Source: Bacillota bacterium
GTDB taxonomy: Bacteria > Bacillota > Clostridia > Oscillospirales > Acutalibacteraceae
NCBI GenBank assembly: GCA_023417635.1
Contig: JAEZFF010000014.1
Location: 1-64,000, forward strand
Reading direction: 5' to 3'
DNA: 64,000 nt
How positions within the stretch are numbered: position 1 is the first letter of the stretch; each line of letters opens with the position of its first letter. The translations under genes were made by a program, and so were the position numbers. The notes beneath the pieces are model-generated. The model ran no database searches and was not told the DNA's origin. It worked only from the letters and a program-made list of their open reading frames with translations. Shown here one piece after another: positions 16,327 through 27,391 of this stretch.

Positions 16327-19300
16327 CTATTCGGCACTATTTGTCAAGCGTTTGTCATTACTGTCATCATCTACGACAACTTCCGTATCCCGGTAGCATT
16401 TCATGCCAGTACCAGCCGGAATCAGTTTGCCGATGATAACATTTTCCTTCAAACCAAGGAGCGGATCTACCTTACCTTTAATGGCAGCGTCGGTCAGCAC
16501 TCTTGTAGTTTCCTGGAAAGATGCTGCAGAAAGGAAAGAGTCTGTCGCGAGTGAAGCTTTTGTAATACCAAGCAAGACCGGCGAGCACGTAGCTTCCTTC
16601 AGGTCGGTTTCGCCAGCCGCTATCCGGTCGCGAATCTCCTTGTTCACAGCTTTCAGCTCATTCTTTTCCACAAGAGAACTCGGCAGCAGTGTTGTACTCC
16701 CGGCATCTTCTATGCGAACTTTTTTGAGCATCTGACGAACGATAACCTCAATGTGCTTATCGTTAATATCAACGCCTTGCATACGGTAAACTTTCTGAAC
16801 TTCTTCAATCAGGTAATCCTGAACAGCATGAATACCGCTGATAGCAAGGACGTCATGCGGATTAACAGAGCCTTCTGTAAGGCGCTGGCCCGCCTTGACT
16901 TCATCACCTTCGTTAACAATAACATGTGAACCGAATGGAATCAGATACGACTTGCTCTCGCCGGTTTCGGAATTTGTAATAACGGCATGACGACTCTTTT
17001 TCACTTCTTCGAAACCGACCTTGCCGGGAATCTCACTGATAATAGCGAGATGCTTTGGCTTACGTCCTTCAAAAAGTTCTTCAACACGCGGAAGGCCCTG
17101 TGTAATATCTTCGGCACTGGCAACACCGCCGGTGTGGAAGGTACGCATTGTAAGCTGTGTACCAGGTTCACCAATGGACTGGGCGGCAATAATGCCGACC
17201 GCTTCACCAACCTGAACCGGCATACGAGTAGCAAGGTTTGCACCATAGCATTTCTTGCAAACACCATGCTTTGCACAGCAGTTCAGGATGGAACGAATCT
17301 TAATACGTTTGACACCGTGTGACTCAATCAGATTGGCGTCAGCGTCATCCATCATTTTGTCTTTGGAAACGAGCACTTCACCCGTCTTCTCGTCTACAAA
17401 ATCTTTAACAAGGTAGCGGCCAAGCAGACGCTCATGCATTGCCTCAATAACGTCTTTGCCTTCCTTGATATCGAAGACTTCAAGGCCGTCATCCGTGCCG
17501 CAGTCGTCTTCACGAATAATAACATCCTGTGAAACATCGACCAAACGGCGCGTAAGGTAACCAGAGTCAGCCGTACGCAGAGCAGTGTCGGCAAGGCCTT
17601 TTCTTGCACCACGGGAAGAAATGAAGTACTCCAAAATGTTAAGGCCTTCACGGTAATTTGCACGAATTGGAATTTCAATCGTCTTACCGGACGTATTAGC
17701 AATCAGTCCACGCATACCGGCAAGCTGACGAATCTGGCTCATAGAACCACGGGCGCCGGAATCGGCCATCATGAAGATTGGGTTATACCGGTCGAGGTTC
17801 TTCTGCAGCGCAACAGAAACATCTTCCGTTGCTTTTGTCCAAGTCTTCAGAACGGCGTCATAACGCTCGCCGTTGGAAAGAAGTCCCATTTTGTACTGCT
17901 CAGAAACAGTATCAATTTTCTTCTCAGCTTCGGCAATGATTTCAGCTTTCTGCGGCGGAATCGTAGCATCACTGACGGAAACAGTTATACCGCTTTTGGT
18001 AGAATACTTATATCCTTGTGCCTTAATGGAATCCAACACTTCCGATGTTTTTGGGACACCGTGAACTTTGATGCAGCGGTCGATGATTTGGCCAAGCTGC
18101 TTTTTACCAACTAGGAATTCGATTTCAAGACGGAACTTATTTTCCGGATTGGAGCGATCAACAAAACCTAAATCCTGTGGAATCGGTCGGTTAAATATCA
18201 TTTTACCGACGGTTGTTTCCATAACTGTGGATTCTTCCTTGCCGTCGAATTTTAAAGTTCTACGCACCTTGATTTTTGCGTGGAGACCAATTACCTTTGC
18301 TTCATAAGCCATAATAGCTTCATCAAAATTGCGGAAGACTTTGCCTTCGCCTGTTTCACCGTCTTTGTCAAGTGTCAGGTAATAGGAACCCAGTACCATG
18401 TCCTGTGTAGGAACAGTAACCGGGCGACCGTCAGAAGGCTTCAAAAGGTTGCCTGCTGCAAGCATCAGGAAGCGGGCTTCTGCCTGTGCTTCCGATGAAA
18501 GAGGAACGTGAACCGCCATCTGGTCACCGTCAAAATCGGCGTTGTATGCAGTGCAAGCCAGCGGATGCAGTTTCATAGCACGGCCTTCTACAAGAACCGG
18601 CTCAAAAGCCTGAATGCCAAGGCGGTGAAGCGTAGGTGCACGATTCAAAAGAACCGGGTGATTTTTAATGGCAATTTCCAGTGCATCCCATACTTCCGGC
18701 TTTGCACGTTCGACGGCCTTGCGTGCCGCCTTTATATTCCCGGAAGCACCGGTTTCCACCAGACGTTTCATAACAAAAGGCTTAAACAGCTCCAATGCCA
18801 TCTCTTTCGGCAAACCGCACTGATACATCTTCAAATCCGGGCCGACAACAATTACAGAACGGCCGGAATAGTCAACACGCTTGCCAAGAAGGTTCTGGCG
18901 GAAACGGCCCTGCTTACCCTTCAGCATATCAGAAAGAGACTTCAGCGGGCGATTGTTGGGACCCGTAACCGGGCGGCCGCGGCGGCCATTGTCGATGAGT
19001 GCATCGACGGCTTCCTGCAGCATACGCTTTTCATTGCGAACAATAATGTCAGGCGCGCCTAGCTCAAGCAGACGCTTCAGACGATTGTTTCGGTTGATTA
19101 CGCGGCGGTACAGGTCGTTTAAATCGGATGTCGCAAAGCGGCCTCCGTCGAGCTGCACCATTGGCCGCAAATCCGGCGGGATAACCGGGATACAGTCCAG
19201 AATCATCCATTCCGGACGATTACCGGAAAGGCGGAAAGACTCAACAACTTCCAGCCTTTTCAGGAGGCGTACACGCTTTTGGCCGCTGGCGCCTTCCAGC

Positions 19301-19881
19301 TCGCTTTTCAGCTCTTCCGAAAGCTGGTCAAGGTCAATTTCCGTAAGAAGCTTTTCAATTGCTTCAGCGCCCATGCCTGCTTCAAAGTCATCCTCATATT
19401 TTTCACGCATATCGCGGTATTCTTTTTCATTAAGGAGCTGCTTCTTCTGCAGTTCGCGCACGTTGCCCGGATCTGTAACAATGTAAAGTGCAAAATACAG
19501 AACCTTTTCAAGCATACGCGGCGAAATGTCAAGCATCAGTCCCATGCGGGAAGGAATCCCTTTAAAATACCAAATATGAGAAACTGGAGCGGCAAGTTCA
19601 ATATGCCCCATGCGCTCACGGCGAACTTTTGCGCGCGTAACTTCAACACCGCAGCGTTCACAGATTTTGCCTTTGTAACGGATACGCTTGTACTTGCCGC
19701 AGTGGCACTCCCAATCTTTTGTTGGCCCAAAAATACGCTCACAAAAAAGCCCGTCGCGCTCCGGCTTTAATGTACGGTAGTTAATGGTTTCCGGTTTTTT
19801 TACTTCGCCGTACGACCATTCACGGATTTTTTCAGGTGAAGCAAGTCCAATCTTGATGGATTCAAAAGTATTAAATTCCAT
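16327..19881 (-). CDS. rpoC: DNA-directed RNA polymerase subunit beta'
   Basis: Largest RNA polymerase subunit, 1184 aa from the chosen start. The N-terminal zinc ribbon ([20 protein letters not shown]) binds upstream DNA, the active-site metal loop is [12 protein letters not shown], and a second zinc site lies near [13 protein letters not shown], followed by the trigger-loop region [20 protein letters not shown] and MRTFHTGG. No large lineage insertion is seen, as is usual in Firmicutes. The ATG at 19881 ([12 protein letters not shown]) has AAGGGG eight bases upstream; the longer frame starts at a TTG overlapping the rpoB stop. Translationally close to rpoB. Confidence 0.98.
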   Translation of the reverse strand: MEFNTFESIKIGLASPEKIREWSYGEVKKPETINYRTLKPERDGLFCERIFGPTKDWECHCGKYKRIRYKGKICERCGVEVTRAKVRRERMGHIELAAPVSHIWYFKGIPSRMGLMLDISPRMLEKVLYFALYIVTDPGNVRELQKKQLLNEKEYRDMREKYEDDFEAGMGAEAIEKLLTEIDLDQLSEELKSELEGASGQKRVRLLKRLEVVESFRLSGNRPEWMILDCIPVIPPDLRPMVQLDGGRFATSDLNDLYRRVINRNNRLKRLLELGAPDIIVRNEKRMLQEAVDALIDNGRRGRPVTGPNNRPLKSLSDMLKGKQGRFRQNLLGKRVDYSGRSVIVVGPDLKMYQCGLPKEMALELFKPFVMKRLVETGASGNIKAARKAVERAKPEVWDALEIAIKNHPVLLNRAPTLHRLGIQAFEPVLVEGRAMKLHPLACTAYNADFDGDQMAVHVPLSSEAQAEARFLMLAAGNLLKPSDGRPVTVPTQDMVLGSYYLTLDKDGETGEGKVFRNFDEAIMAYEAKVIGLHAKIKVRRTLKFDGKEESTVMETTVGKMIFNRPIPQDLGFVDRSNPENKFRLEIEFLVGKKQLGQIIDRCIKVHGVPKTSEVLDSIKAQGYKYSTKSGITVSVSDATIPPQKAEIIAEAEKKIDTVSEQYKMGLLSNGERYDAVLKTWTKATEDVSVALQKNLDRYNPIFMMADSGARGSMSQIRQLAGMRGLIANTSGKTIEIPIRANYREGLNILEYFISSRGARKGLADTALRTADSGYLTRRLVDVSQDVIIREDDCGTDDGLEVFDIKEGKDVIEAMHERLLGRYLVKDFVDEKTGEVLVSKDKMMDDADANLIESHGVKRIKIRSILNCCAKHGVCKKCYGANLATRMPVQVGEAVGIIAAQSIGEPGTQLTMRTFHTGGVASAEDITQGLPRVEELFEGRKPKHLAIISEIPGKVGFEEVKKSRHAVITNSETGESKSYLIPFGSHVIVNEGDEVKAGQRLTEGSVNPHDVLAISGIHAVQDYLIEEVQKVYRMQGVDINDKHIEVIVRQMLKKVRIEDAGSTTLLPSSLVEKNELKAVNKEIRDRIAAGETDLKEATCSPVLLGITKASLATDSFLSAASFQETTRVLTDAAIKGKVDPLLGLKENVIIGKLIPAGTGMKCYRDTEVVVDDDSNDKRLTNSAE

Positions 19882-19898
19882 GCTCTGGCCCCTTCCTG

Positions 19899-22800
19899 TC
19901 AATTATTATTGTCACCGGAATCATCGTCCAGCGTATTGTCAGTATTTGTCTTGCTGTCATCCGTAAACCCATCCGAATCGTCGAACAGGGCATCTGAATC
20001 AGTGTCGCCATTTTCTCCCTCTTCATCACTTACAGAGTAACCTTCGAGGTCGTCGGCAACATTTGGTTCGTCAAAATTTTCTGCCTGTGGGTTAAACCCA
20101 ACGTCATCATCGTCTAAGTCTTGTCTCAAGTCAATTTCGTCATTGTTTTCATCCAAGACCTTAACATCAAGAGCCAATGACTGCAGTTCTTTAATAAGGA
20201 CTTTAAAAGATTCCGGAATACCAGGCGTCGGGATGTTCTGGCCTTTTACAATTGCTTCATACGTCTTAACACGGCCGACAACATCGTCCGACTTGACTGT
20301 CAAAATCTCCTGAAGGGTATAAGCTGCACCGTATGCTTCCAGAGCCCAGACTTCCATTTCACCGAAACGCTGGCCGCCAAACTGAGCTTTGCCGCCCAGG
20401 GGCTGCTGTGTAACGAGAGAATACGGGCCTGTAGAACGGGCATGAATCTTATCATCAACCAAGTGATGAAGTTTAAGGTAATACATATAGCCAACGGTAA
20501 TCTCATGGTCAAAATAATCGCCGGTACGGCCATCTTTCAGCCTAACTTTACCGTTTGTCTTAATGCCAAGTTCTTTGCCTTTTGGTGTTTTTGCAACGTC
20601 TTCAAGGCAGCTTACAATGTCACTTTCATGTGCACCGTCAAAGACAGGCGTCATAATCTTCCAGCCAAGCAGTTTTGCTGCAAGGCCAAGGTGAACCTCC
20701 AAAACCTGCCCGATGTTCATACGGGAAGGCACACCCAGAGGATTCAGAACGATGTCAAGCGGCGTGCCATCTGGAAGAAATGGCATATCTTCAACTGGCA
20801 GGATGCGGGAAACAACGCCCTTATTACCGTGGCGGCCAGCCATCTTGTCACCAACGGAAATCTTACGCTTCTGAGCAATATAGCAGCGAACTACTTTGTT
20901 AACGCCCGGGCTTAGTTCGTCATGGCTGTTTTCGCGGGTAAATACTTTAACATCAACAACAATGCCATACTCACCGTGTGGGACACGCAGAGAAGTGTCA
21001 CGGACTTCACGCGCTTTTTCACCAAAAATAGCGCGAAGCAAACGCTCTTCTGCCGTCAGTTCTGTTTCACCTTTCGGTGTAACTTTTCCGACCAAAATAT
21101 CACCGGCGCGGACTTCTGCACCAATGCGGATAATGCCGGTGTCATCCAAATCACGAAGAAGATCTTCGTTGACATTCGGAATGTCGCGCGTAATTTCTTC
21201 CGGCCCAAGCTTTGTGTCACGGGCTTCCGTTTCATACTCTTCAATATGGATGGAGGTAAAGACATCATCCCGTACAACTTTTTCACTGATCAGAACAGCA
21301 TCTTCGTAGTTGTAACCTTCCCAAGTCATGAAGCCGATAAGGGCATTCTTGCCAAGGCTGATTTCGCCGTCTTTTGTACCAGGACCATCGGCAATTACAT
21401 CGCCAACATTGACGCGGTCATTTACAGAAACAATCGGAACCTGGTTAAAGCAAGTTCCCTGGTTGGAACGCATAAATTTAATAATGTGGTAAGTGTCAAT
21501 TTTGCCGTCATCTGTTGCTACTTTTACCTCGTCTGCGCTTACGCTGCACACAATACCGGGGTGCTTTGCAAGGACACAGACACCAGAGTCTACACCGGCC
21601 TTATATTCCATGCCGGTACCAACGATTGGGGATTCTGTTGTCAGAAGCGGAACCGCCTGCCGCTGCATGTTGGAGCCCATCAGGGCACGGTTAGCATCAT
21701 CGTTTTCCAGGAACGGAATCATTGCGGTTGCGACGGAAACAACCATTCGCGGCGAAACATCCATGAAGTCCGCTTTTTCCCGCTCGACTTCAACAAATTC
21801 GTCCCGGTAACGGCCGTTAATCTTCGCGTGCTTAAAATGGCCTTCTTCATCCAAAGGCTCATTTGCCTGCGCAACGATGTAGTTATCTTCCACATCTGCG
21901 GTCATATAAATAACGTCTTTTGTTACTACGCCCGTTTTCTTGTCCACACGGCGGAACGGTGCTTCTACAAAGCCGTATTCGTTGATCTTTGCAAAAGTAG
22001 CGAGGTAAGAAATCAAGCCGATGTTCGGGCCCTCTGGTGTCTCGATTGGGCACATACGGCCATAGTGAGTGTAGTGAACATCGCGGACTTCGAATCCTGC
22101 GCGGTCTCTCGAAAGGCCGCCAGGGCCCAATGCAGAAAGGCGGCGCTTATGCGTCAGTTCAGCAAGCGGGTTTGTCTGGTCCATGAACTGCGACAGCGGT
22201 GAAGATCCAAAGAATTCACGGATAGCAGCCACGACCGGGCGAATATTAATCAAAGAATGCGGAGTCAGCACTTCAAGGTCCTGTGCCTGCAAAGTCATGC
22301 GCTCACGAATGACACGCTCCAGACGTGAAAAACCAATGCGGAACTGATTCTGCAGCAGTTCACCGACGGAACGAATGCGGCGGTTGCCAAGATGGTCAAT
22401 ATCATCCAAATTTCCAAGACCCATAGCCAAACAGTTCAGATAGTTAATGGAAGCAAAGATGTCATCAATCGTAATATGTTTTGGAATCAGGTCATCAATA
22501 CGGGCTTGTAGCTGTTCTTTGATTTCATCGTCATTGTGGCAGGAATCAAGAATTTCACTGAGGGCTTTGTAGCAAACGCGCTCATTGACACCGCATTCTG
22601 CCTTGGCATCAAAATCAACATATTTAGAAATGTCGACCATGCCGTTTGAAAGTAACTTAACTTCTGTGTCACCCACCTGCACAAAAGCTTCCATAACACC
22701 GGCGTTATCAATCTGCACGGCCTGTTCACGGGAAATAACCGCACCGGCGTCTGCCATAACTTCACCGGTAGATGGATTTGCTATCGGGCGCGAAAGCTGC

Positions 22801-23669
22801 TGCCCGGTAAGGCGGCCTGCAAGAGCCAGTTTCTTATTATACTTGTAGCGGCCAACGCGCGAAAGGTCATATCTTCTGGAATCGAAAAACAAGCCATTTA
22901 AGTGAGCTTTTGCGCTTTCAAGAGTCGGCGGCTCGCTTGGCCTTAATTTACGGTAAACTTCAAACAGAGCATCTTCCATGTTTTTGCAGGGATCTTTTTC
23001 AATGGTCGCATTCAGGCGGTCATCATTACCGAAATAGTCCCGAATTTCTTCATCTGTTCCAAGGCCAAGGGCACGGATAAACACAGTTACCGGCAGTTTG
23101 CGGTTCTTGTCGATACGCACATAGAAAACGTCGTTCGCATCGGTTTCATATTCCAGCCACGCGCCGCGGTTTGGGATGACTGTAGTACTGTAAATTTCCT
23201 TACCGATCTTGTCGTACTCCATTTTATAGTACACACCAGGAGAACGAACCAACTGGGAAACAATAACACGTTCCGCACCATTGATGACAAACGTACCACT
23301 TTCTGTCATAAGCGGAAAATCGCCCATAAAGACTTCGGATTCTTTAATCTCGCCGCTTTCCTTATTTAGCAGACGAGCCGTTACACGCAGCGCAGCCGAG
23401 TAGGTGGCGTCACGCTCTTTGCATTCCTCTACACTGTAATTGGGCTTGTCGGAATCAAGTTTATAATCCACAAAGTCCAATACGAGGTTGCCTGTATAAT
23501 CGGTGATGCCGGAAACTTCTTTGAACACTTCCTTGAGGCCTTCATCAAGAAACCACTGGTAGGATTTCTTTTGAACCTCAATCAGGTTAGGCATTTCCAG
23601 TACTTCGTCGATACGCGCAAAACTCATGCGCGTATTTTTGCCGACTTTCACCGGTTTGACATTCACCAT
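19899..23669 (-). CDS. rpoB: DNA-directed RNA polymerase subunit beta
   Basis: Catalytic beta subunit, about 1256 aa. The rifampicin region ([20 protein letters not shown]) has the sensitive-type sequence, and the [20 protein letters not shown] and [11 protein letters not shown] blocks are intact. The conserved C-terminal clamp segment ([20 protein letters not shown]) is followed by an unusually long tail of about 90 residues dominated by D, E, N and S (from about [12 protein letters not shown] to the end), with no recognisable domain. The ATG at 23669 lies eleven bases after GGAG; a GTG four codons earlier is too close. Unlike most bacteria, the genes upstream are not rplJ-rplL: rpoB has its own promoter and a 167-base leader. 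Confidence 0.97.
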   Translation of the reverse strand: MVNVKPVKVGKNTRMSFARIDEVLEMPNLIEVQKKSYQWFLDEGLKEVFKEVSGITDYTGNLVLDFVDYKLDSDKPNYSVEECKERDATYSAALRVTARLLNKESGEIKESEVFMGDFPLMTESGTFVINGAERVIVSQLVRSPGVYYKMEYDKIGKEIYSTTVIPNRGAWLEYETDANDVFYVRIDKNRKLPVTVFIRALGLGTDEEIRDYFGNDDRLNATIEKDPCKNMEDALFEVYRKLRPSEPPTLESAKAHLNGLFFDSRRYDLSRVGRYKYNKKLALAGRLTGQQLSRPIANPSTGEVMADAGAVISREQAVQIDNAGVMEAFVQVGDTEVKLLSNGMVDISKYVDFDAKAECGVNERVCYKALSEILDSCHNDDEIKEQLQARIDDLIPKHITIDDIFASINYLNCLAMGLGNLDDIDHLGNRRIRSVGELLQNQFRIGFSRLERVIRERMTLQAQDLEVLTPHSLINIRPVVAAIREFFGSSPLSQFMDQTNPLAELTHKRRLSALGPGGLSRDRAGFEVRDVHYTHYGRMCPIETPEGPNIGLISYLATFAKINEYGFVEAPFRRVDKKTGVVTKDVIYMTADVEDNYIVAQANEPLDEEGHFKHAKINGRYRDEFVEVEREKADFMDVSPRMVVSVATAMIPFLENDDANRALMGSNMQRQAVPLLTTESPIVGTGMEYKAGVDSGVCVLAKHPGIVCSVSADEVKVATDDGKIDTYHIIKFMRSNQGTCFNQVPIVSVNDRVNVGDVIADGPGTKDGEISLGKNALIGFMTWEGYNYEDAVLISEKVVRDDVFTSIHIEEYETEARDTKLGPEEITRDIPNVNEDLLRDLDDTGIIRIGAEVRAGDILVGKVTPKGETELTAEERLLRAIFGEKAREVRDTSLRVPHGEYGIVVDVKVFTRENSHDELSPGVNKVVRCYIAQKRKISVGDKMAGRHGNKGVVSRILPVEDMPFLPDGTPLDIVLNPLGVPSRMNIGQVLEVHLGLAAKLLGWKIMTPVFDGAHESDIVSCLEDVAKTPKGKELGIKTNGKVRLKDGRTGDYFDHEITVGYMYYLKLHHLVDDKIHARSTGPYSLVTQQPLGGKAQFGGQRFGEMEVWALEAYGAAYTLQEILTVKSDDVVGRVKTYEAIVKGQNIPTPGIPESFKVLIKELQSLALDVKVLDENNDEIDLRQDLDDDDVGFNPQAENFDEPNVADDLEGYSVSDEEGENGDTDSDALFDDSDGFTDDSKTNTDNTLDDDSGDNNN

Positions 23670-23835
23670 CGGCTCAATCACTCCATTTCATAATTTCACA
23701 TTCTGCGGCATGATCTGACACGTAAAAGTGGCATTTACCATACTTTTGAAGTTTGTCTTGCGTTTTTTTGTTTCCTGTGCTATGATAAATGCAGGTTTTG
23801 CAAAGGTACACGTATCCATGATGATGCAGTATATT

Positions 23836-23864
23836 ATTTTATTACAATATATTGTAGTTGTCAA
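23836..23864 (-). promoter_or_regulatory. rpoB promoter with a palindrome in its spacer
   Basis: TTGACA (23864-23859) and TAAAAT (23841-23836), 17-base spacer, minus strand. The spacer contains the perfect 14-base palindrome TACAATATATTGTA (23843-23856), placed wholly between the two boxes, where a bound repressor or activator would control polymerase access. The rest of the 390-base region between rpoB and the Rrf2 gene holds only this promoter, the rpoB leader and two hairpins. Confidence 0.85.
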
Positions 23865-23967
23865 GTCTTATTTTCTTTTTTCAGCAGTTATTGTAAGGAT
23901 AAGCTGTTATAGTTTAGTCATTGTGCTGAATTATTTTAATAAATAATCAGAAATATCGTCGTTTTGC

Positions 23968-23996
23968 CGGTGCTTTTCTGCACCGCTTTTTTTATT
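23968..23996 (+). terminator. Terminator-like hairpin on plus strand, no gene upstream
   Basis: CGGTGC (23968-23973) pairs with GCACCG (23980-23985) around TTTTCT, followed by CTTTTTTTATTTT on the plus strand. No plus-strand gene lies upstream, so it may stop antisense transcription or end a small RNA. Confidence 0.5.
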
Positions 23997-24014
23997 TTAT
24001 AAGCACCGAGTGAC

Positions 24015-24047
24015 AAAAATGCCGGAGGATTTGTAATCCTCCGGCAT
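24015..24047 (-). terminator. Intrinsic terminator of dgt-dnaG-rpoD-Rrf2 genes
   Basis: A 13-bp perfect stem (ATGCCGGAGGATT with AATCCTCCGGCAT, 24019-24031 and 24035-24047), three-base loop, followed on the minus strand by TTTTGTC. It isolates the rpoD operon from rpoB. Confidence 0.9.
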
Positions 24048-24061
24048 TTTATGAAGCATCC

Positions 24062-24499
24062 TTATTTTTTCAATGCAGAAGCATCTTTTTTACAGTTTCC
24101 GCATGAATCTTTGCTGAGCGCAGCAAAAGTATAGGAGTCCAGCTTCTGCCTCACAAGCAGGGAGGTTTCATCATATATCTCCTGAAACCTGCAGCTTGCT
24201 GTATGGGTACAGTTGTATTCGTTCTGCTGGCAGCGGCTCAGCATATAAGGTCCTTCCACCGACTCGATGACCTGCCTTAGGGTAATTTGATCCGCGCTTC
24301 GGGCAAGTGCATAGCCACCATGCGCGCCCTTGAAAGAAACAATCAATTTCCCCGCGACAAGTTTTCGCAGAATCTTCAGTGCAAAGCGGAGCGGCACCTG
24401 CGTTTTAAGCGCTATTGTATGGGCATCCACTTTTTGTTCCGAACGGGAAAGCACATCTACAATGCGGACTGCATAATCCGCTTCGAGCGTCATAACCAT
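24062..24499 (-). CDS. Rrf2 family transcriptional regulator
   Basis: 145 aa winged-helix regulator of the Rrf2 family, which includes IscR, NsrR and CymR. The N-terminal reading head (MTLEADYAVRIVDVLSRSEQK), recognition helix around VPLRFALKILRKLVAG, and the wing FKGAHGGYALAR are typical. Three cysteines after the dimer helix (C90, C97, C103) are spaced roughly as in iron-sulfur-binding members, and two more lie at the end (C133, C136). An iron-sulfur or redox sensor is therefore plausible, but the spacing differs from IscR. It starts 15 bases after rpoD and has GGAG ten bases before the ATG, so it is probably cotranscribed with the housekeeping sigma factor. Targets unknown. Confidence 0.9.
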   Translation of the reverse strand: MVMTLEADYAVRIVDVLSRSEQKVDAHTIALKTQVPLRFALKILRKLVAGKLIVSFKGAHGGYALARSADQITLRQVIESVEGPYMLSRCQQNEYNCTHTASCRFQEIYDETSLLVRQKLDSYTFAALSKDSCGNCKKDASALKK

Positions 24500-24514
24500 G
24501 CAATCGCAACTCCT

Positions 24515-25606
24515 TTAATCGAGGAAATCTTTCAGTTTTTTGCTGCGGCTTGGGTGACGCAGTTTGCGCAGAGCCTTGGCTTCAATCTGCCGAATTCGCT
24601 CACGGGTTACATTGAACTCCTTGCCGACTTCTTCCAATGTGCGGGAACGGCCATCTTCCAAACCAAAACGAAGCCGAAGCACTTTTTCTTCCCGAGGTGT
24701 AAGCGTATCCAGAACATCAGCCAACTGTTCTTTCAGAAGAGTATGGGAAGCGGCATCCTGCGGAGCGGGGGCGTCCTCATCCGGAATAAAATCGCCAAGG
24801 TGGCTGTCCTCTTCTTCACCGATTGGTGTTTCGAGAGAAACAGGTTCCTGTGCAACACGCATAATTTCCCGTACTTTGTCGGTTGGCATATCAAGTTCTG
24901 CCGCTATTTCATCTGCCGTTGGTTCATGGCCGTTTGTGTGGAGCAGTTGGCTGGAAACCTTTTTTACCTTATTGATGGTTTCAACCATATGCACCGGAAT
25001 ACGAATTGTACGGGCCTGGTCCGCGATGGCGCGGGTAATTGCCTGGCGAATCCACCATGTGGCATAAGTAGAAAACTTAAAGCCTTTCGTATAGTCAAAC
25101 TTTTCTACCGCTTTTATCAGCCCCAGGTTGCCTTCCTGAATTAAGTCGAGGAACTGCATACCGCGGCCAAGGTACCTTTTTGCTATACTGACAACGAGGC
25201 GGAGGTTCGCTTCAGAAAGGCGCTTTTTTGCCGCTTCATCACCGCCTTTGATTTTCACAGCAAGGTCAATCTCTTCTTCTGGGGTTAGGAGGGGGACCCG
25301 CCCGATTTCCTTCAGGTAAACTTTAACCGGGTCATCGATTGCGACACCTTCGGCTGCAGGTGCTTCCGCATTTTCAGTGCTATTCTGCTGATTTTCAAGA
25401 TGAATATTGTCGAGGGATTCTTCTTCAAAATCCTCAACAATTTCTACGCCTTGAGCTTCCAATGCATCGTAAAACTTTTCGATTTGATCAGGCTCAAAAT
25501 CCAGTTCGCCCAAAGCATCAAGTATTTCCTTTGTGGAAAGCTGCCCTTTGCTTTTGCCCTGCTCGATCAATTTTTTTATAACCGTTTTCTTATCCGGTAC
25601 CGGCAT
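24515..25606 (-). CDS. rpoD: RNA polymerase sigma factor RpoD (SigA)
   Basis: Housekeeping sigma-70 factor, 363 aa. Region 1.1 is shortened, and an acidic linker leads to region 1.2 ([20 protein letters not shown]). Region 2 ([20 protein letters not shown], then [20 protein letters not shown]) melts and reads the -10, region 3 follows with [11 protein letters not shown], and region 4.2 ends with [20 protein letters not shown] for the -35. The length and region set match SigA of Firmicutes. The ATG has AGGAGG six bases upstream. It follows dnaG by ten bases, the macromolecular-synthesis order minus rpsU, which lies elsewhere in this window. Confidence 0.97.
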   Translation of the reverse strand: MPVPDKKTVIKKLIEQGKSKGQLSTKEILDALGELDFEPDQIEKFYDALEAQGVEIVEDFEEESLDNIHLENQQNSTENAEAPAAEGVAIDDPVKVYLKEIGRVPLLTPEEEIDLAVKIKGGDEAAKKRLSEANLRLVVSIAKRYLGRGMQFLDLIQEGNLGLIKAVEKFDYTKGFKFSTYATWWIRQAITRAIADQARTIRIPVHMVETINKVKKVSSQLLHTNGHEPTADEIAAELDMPTDKVREIMRVAQEPVSLETPIGEEEDSHLGDFIPDEDAPAPQDAASHTLLKEQLADVLDTLTPREEKVLRLRFGLEDGRSRTLEEVGKEFNVTRERIRQIEAKALRKLRHPSRSKKLKDFLD

Positions 25607-25616
25607 ATAAATCCTC

Positions 25617-27374
25617 CTATTTCTTCTGCTGCCTCAGTTTATTGAGGTAATCCTCTATTTCCCCGGGCAGAGTCTTCGCAGCGCTGCCCAATTTTTTACT
25701 CTCATTTTCCTGCTGAATGATTTGTATATATGTTTCCGCATCCTGCTTTTCGACGGAAATTCCGTCGCGCTTTGCAAGAATACCCGCAATAGCGGAAAGC
25801 TCGTCGGGTGAAAATTCCGCGGAAAGATCTGTAAGTGTTACAGACTTTTCTTCTTTCATTCTTCCCGCAATTTTCTCATATACACGGCGGTTGAATTTTG
25901 TGACGAATTCTTCGGGCGGAAGTGCTGCAAAAACAGCCTCTTCACGCTCTGGATGGTTCATCAAATAGGCAATCAGTGCTTCTTCTGCACTGGCTGCGCG
26001 CAGATTCTCACTTTTTTCCGGATTTACACTGTTGTGGAAGCCTTCCGTCTGCCTGCGTATTTCACGGAACTGTTTTTTTTGACGGCCTTTTTCAAGCTTT
26101 TTGTTTCCAGACTCAACCTGACTTAGTAGTGTTGCTGTTTCAATGCCGGTTTCAGCTGCAACTTTTCCTGCGTATACAGCGCGCTCTACCTTATTTTCTA
26201 ACGCCGAAAGGACCTTCACAGCACCTCGCAGATAAGTTACTCTGCCTTCCGCAGTCTTCAGGTTGCAGCCAACTTTTGCCTTCTGCAGCCGATACTCCAC
26301 ATCGTTTCCGCAAGAATCCAGCATTTGCTGAAATCTTGCCGGGCCATTTGCTTTTATGTATTCATCCGGGTCTTTGCCCCCCGAGATGGTAAGTACCCGG
26401 ACCAAAAGGCCTGCAGAGCGCAAAATTGGAATTGCTCGTGAGGCTGCCTTCTGCCCGGCCTCATCTGCATCATACGAAACAATAATTTCTTTTGCATAAT
26501 GTGACATTAGCCTGGCCTGTGAAGGGGTAAGTGCCGTGCCGAGGGTAGCCACAGCATTTGTAAAGCCAGCCTGATGCATGGATATAACATCCATATATCC
26601 TTCGCAAAGAATCAGCTGCTCCTGGCGGCTGTTCTTTGCAAAATTCAGCGCAAACAGCATATCGCCTTTGCTGAATACCGGTGTTTCGGAAGTATTTAAA
26701 TACTTTGGCTTATCGTCACCAAGAGTACGTCCCCCGAAAGCAACCACATTGCCCCGCAAATCAATAATTGGGAACATCACGCGGCCATAAAAGCGGTCAT
26801 ATGCCCTGCCGCTGCGGCTTTTAAAAGCAACATTTGCAAGAACCATTTCCTGCTGCGTAAAGCCTTTGCGTTCCAAGTAATCTACTAAGGAATAACGCCC
26901 CAGTGGTGAAAAGCCAAGTCCAAAATGCCGAATCGTTTCCGGTTTAAGCTGTCGCTTCGCAAAATAATTACGTCCCGATGTGCCTTTTTCAGAACACAGA
27001 ACCTCATAATAATACCGCGCTGTTTCCCGGTTCAGCGCCAAAATGCGTGCCCGAAGCTTCGCCATACCATCATCGGCCTGGTTTTCTGGCACAGTAAGAC
27101 CTGCACGCTGCGCGAGGAAACGAATGGCTTCCATATAATCAAGGTTTTCAATGCGGCGTACAAAAGTGATGACGTCGCCTCCCACGCCGCACCCAAAACA
27201 GTAGAAAGAGCCATTGTCGGGGTATATATTAAATGATGGTGTTTTTTCACTGTGGAAGGGACAAAGGCCAACAAGGTTTTTGCCACTCCGCTTTAAGACG
27301 ACATAGTTTGAAGCAATTTCGCTAAGGTCGCTGCGGGCCTTCAGCTCCTGCAAAAAAGAATCCGGCAGCGGCAT
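25617..27374 (-). CDS. dnaG: DNA primase
   Basis: Makes RNA primers for replication. 585 aa. The N-terminal CHC2 zinc ribbon ([14 protein letters not shown] and [10 protein letters not shown]) reads the template, the Toprim core has [17 protein letters not shown] and the later [13 protein letters not shown] acidic motif, and the C-terminal third is the DnaB-helicase interaction region (about 430-585). Start ATG with GAGGAGG. It lies between dgt and rpoD and is translated in one unit with rpoD. Confidence 0.97.
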   Translation of the reverse strand: MPLPDSFLQELKARSDLSEIASNYVVLKRSGKNLVGLCPFHSEKTPSFNIYPDNGSFYCFGCGVGGDVITFVRRIENLDYMEAIRFLAQRAGLTVPENQADDGMAKLRARILALNRETARYYYEVLCSEKGTSGRNYFAKRQLKPETIRHFGLGFSPLGRYSLVDYLERKGFTQQEMVLANVAFKSRSGRAYDRFYGRVMFPIIDLRGNVVAFGGRTLGDDKPKYLNTSETPVFSKGDMLFALNFAKNSRQEQLILCEGYMDVISMHQAGFTNAVATLGTALTPSQARLMSHYAKEIIVSYDADEAGQKAASRAIPILRSAGLLVRVLTISGGKDPDEYIKANGPARFQQMLDSCGNDVEYRLQKAKVGCNLKTAEGRVTYLRGAVKVLSALENKVERAVYAGKVAAETGIETATLLSQVESGNKKLEKGRQKKQFREIRRQTEGFHNSVNPEKSENLRAASAEEALIAYLMNHPEREEAVFAALPPEEFVTKFNRRVYEKIAGRMKEEKSVTLTDLSAEFSPDELSAIAGILAKRDGISVEKQDAETYIQIIQQENESKKLGSAAKTLPGEIEDYLNKLRQQKK

Positions 27375-27391
27375 AAAACGAATCCTCCTCT

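Noticed and set aside
20922..22202. 426-codon plus-strand open frame
   Set aside because: Exactly antisense to rpoB in a region of strong protein conservation; no ribosome-binding site or family motif, and the composition mirrors the opposite strand.
23728..23946. Hydrophobic 72-codon plus-strand frame between rpoB and the Rrf2 gene
   Set aside because: It runs across the rpoB promoter and palindrome, has no ribosome-binding site, and its hydrophobicity comes from T-rich intergenic DNA.
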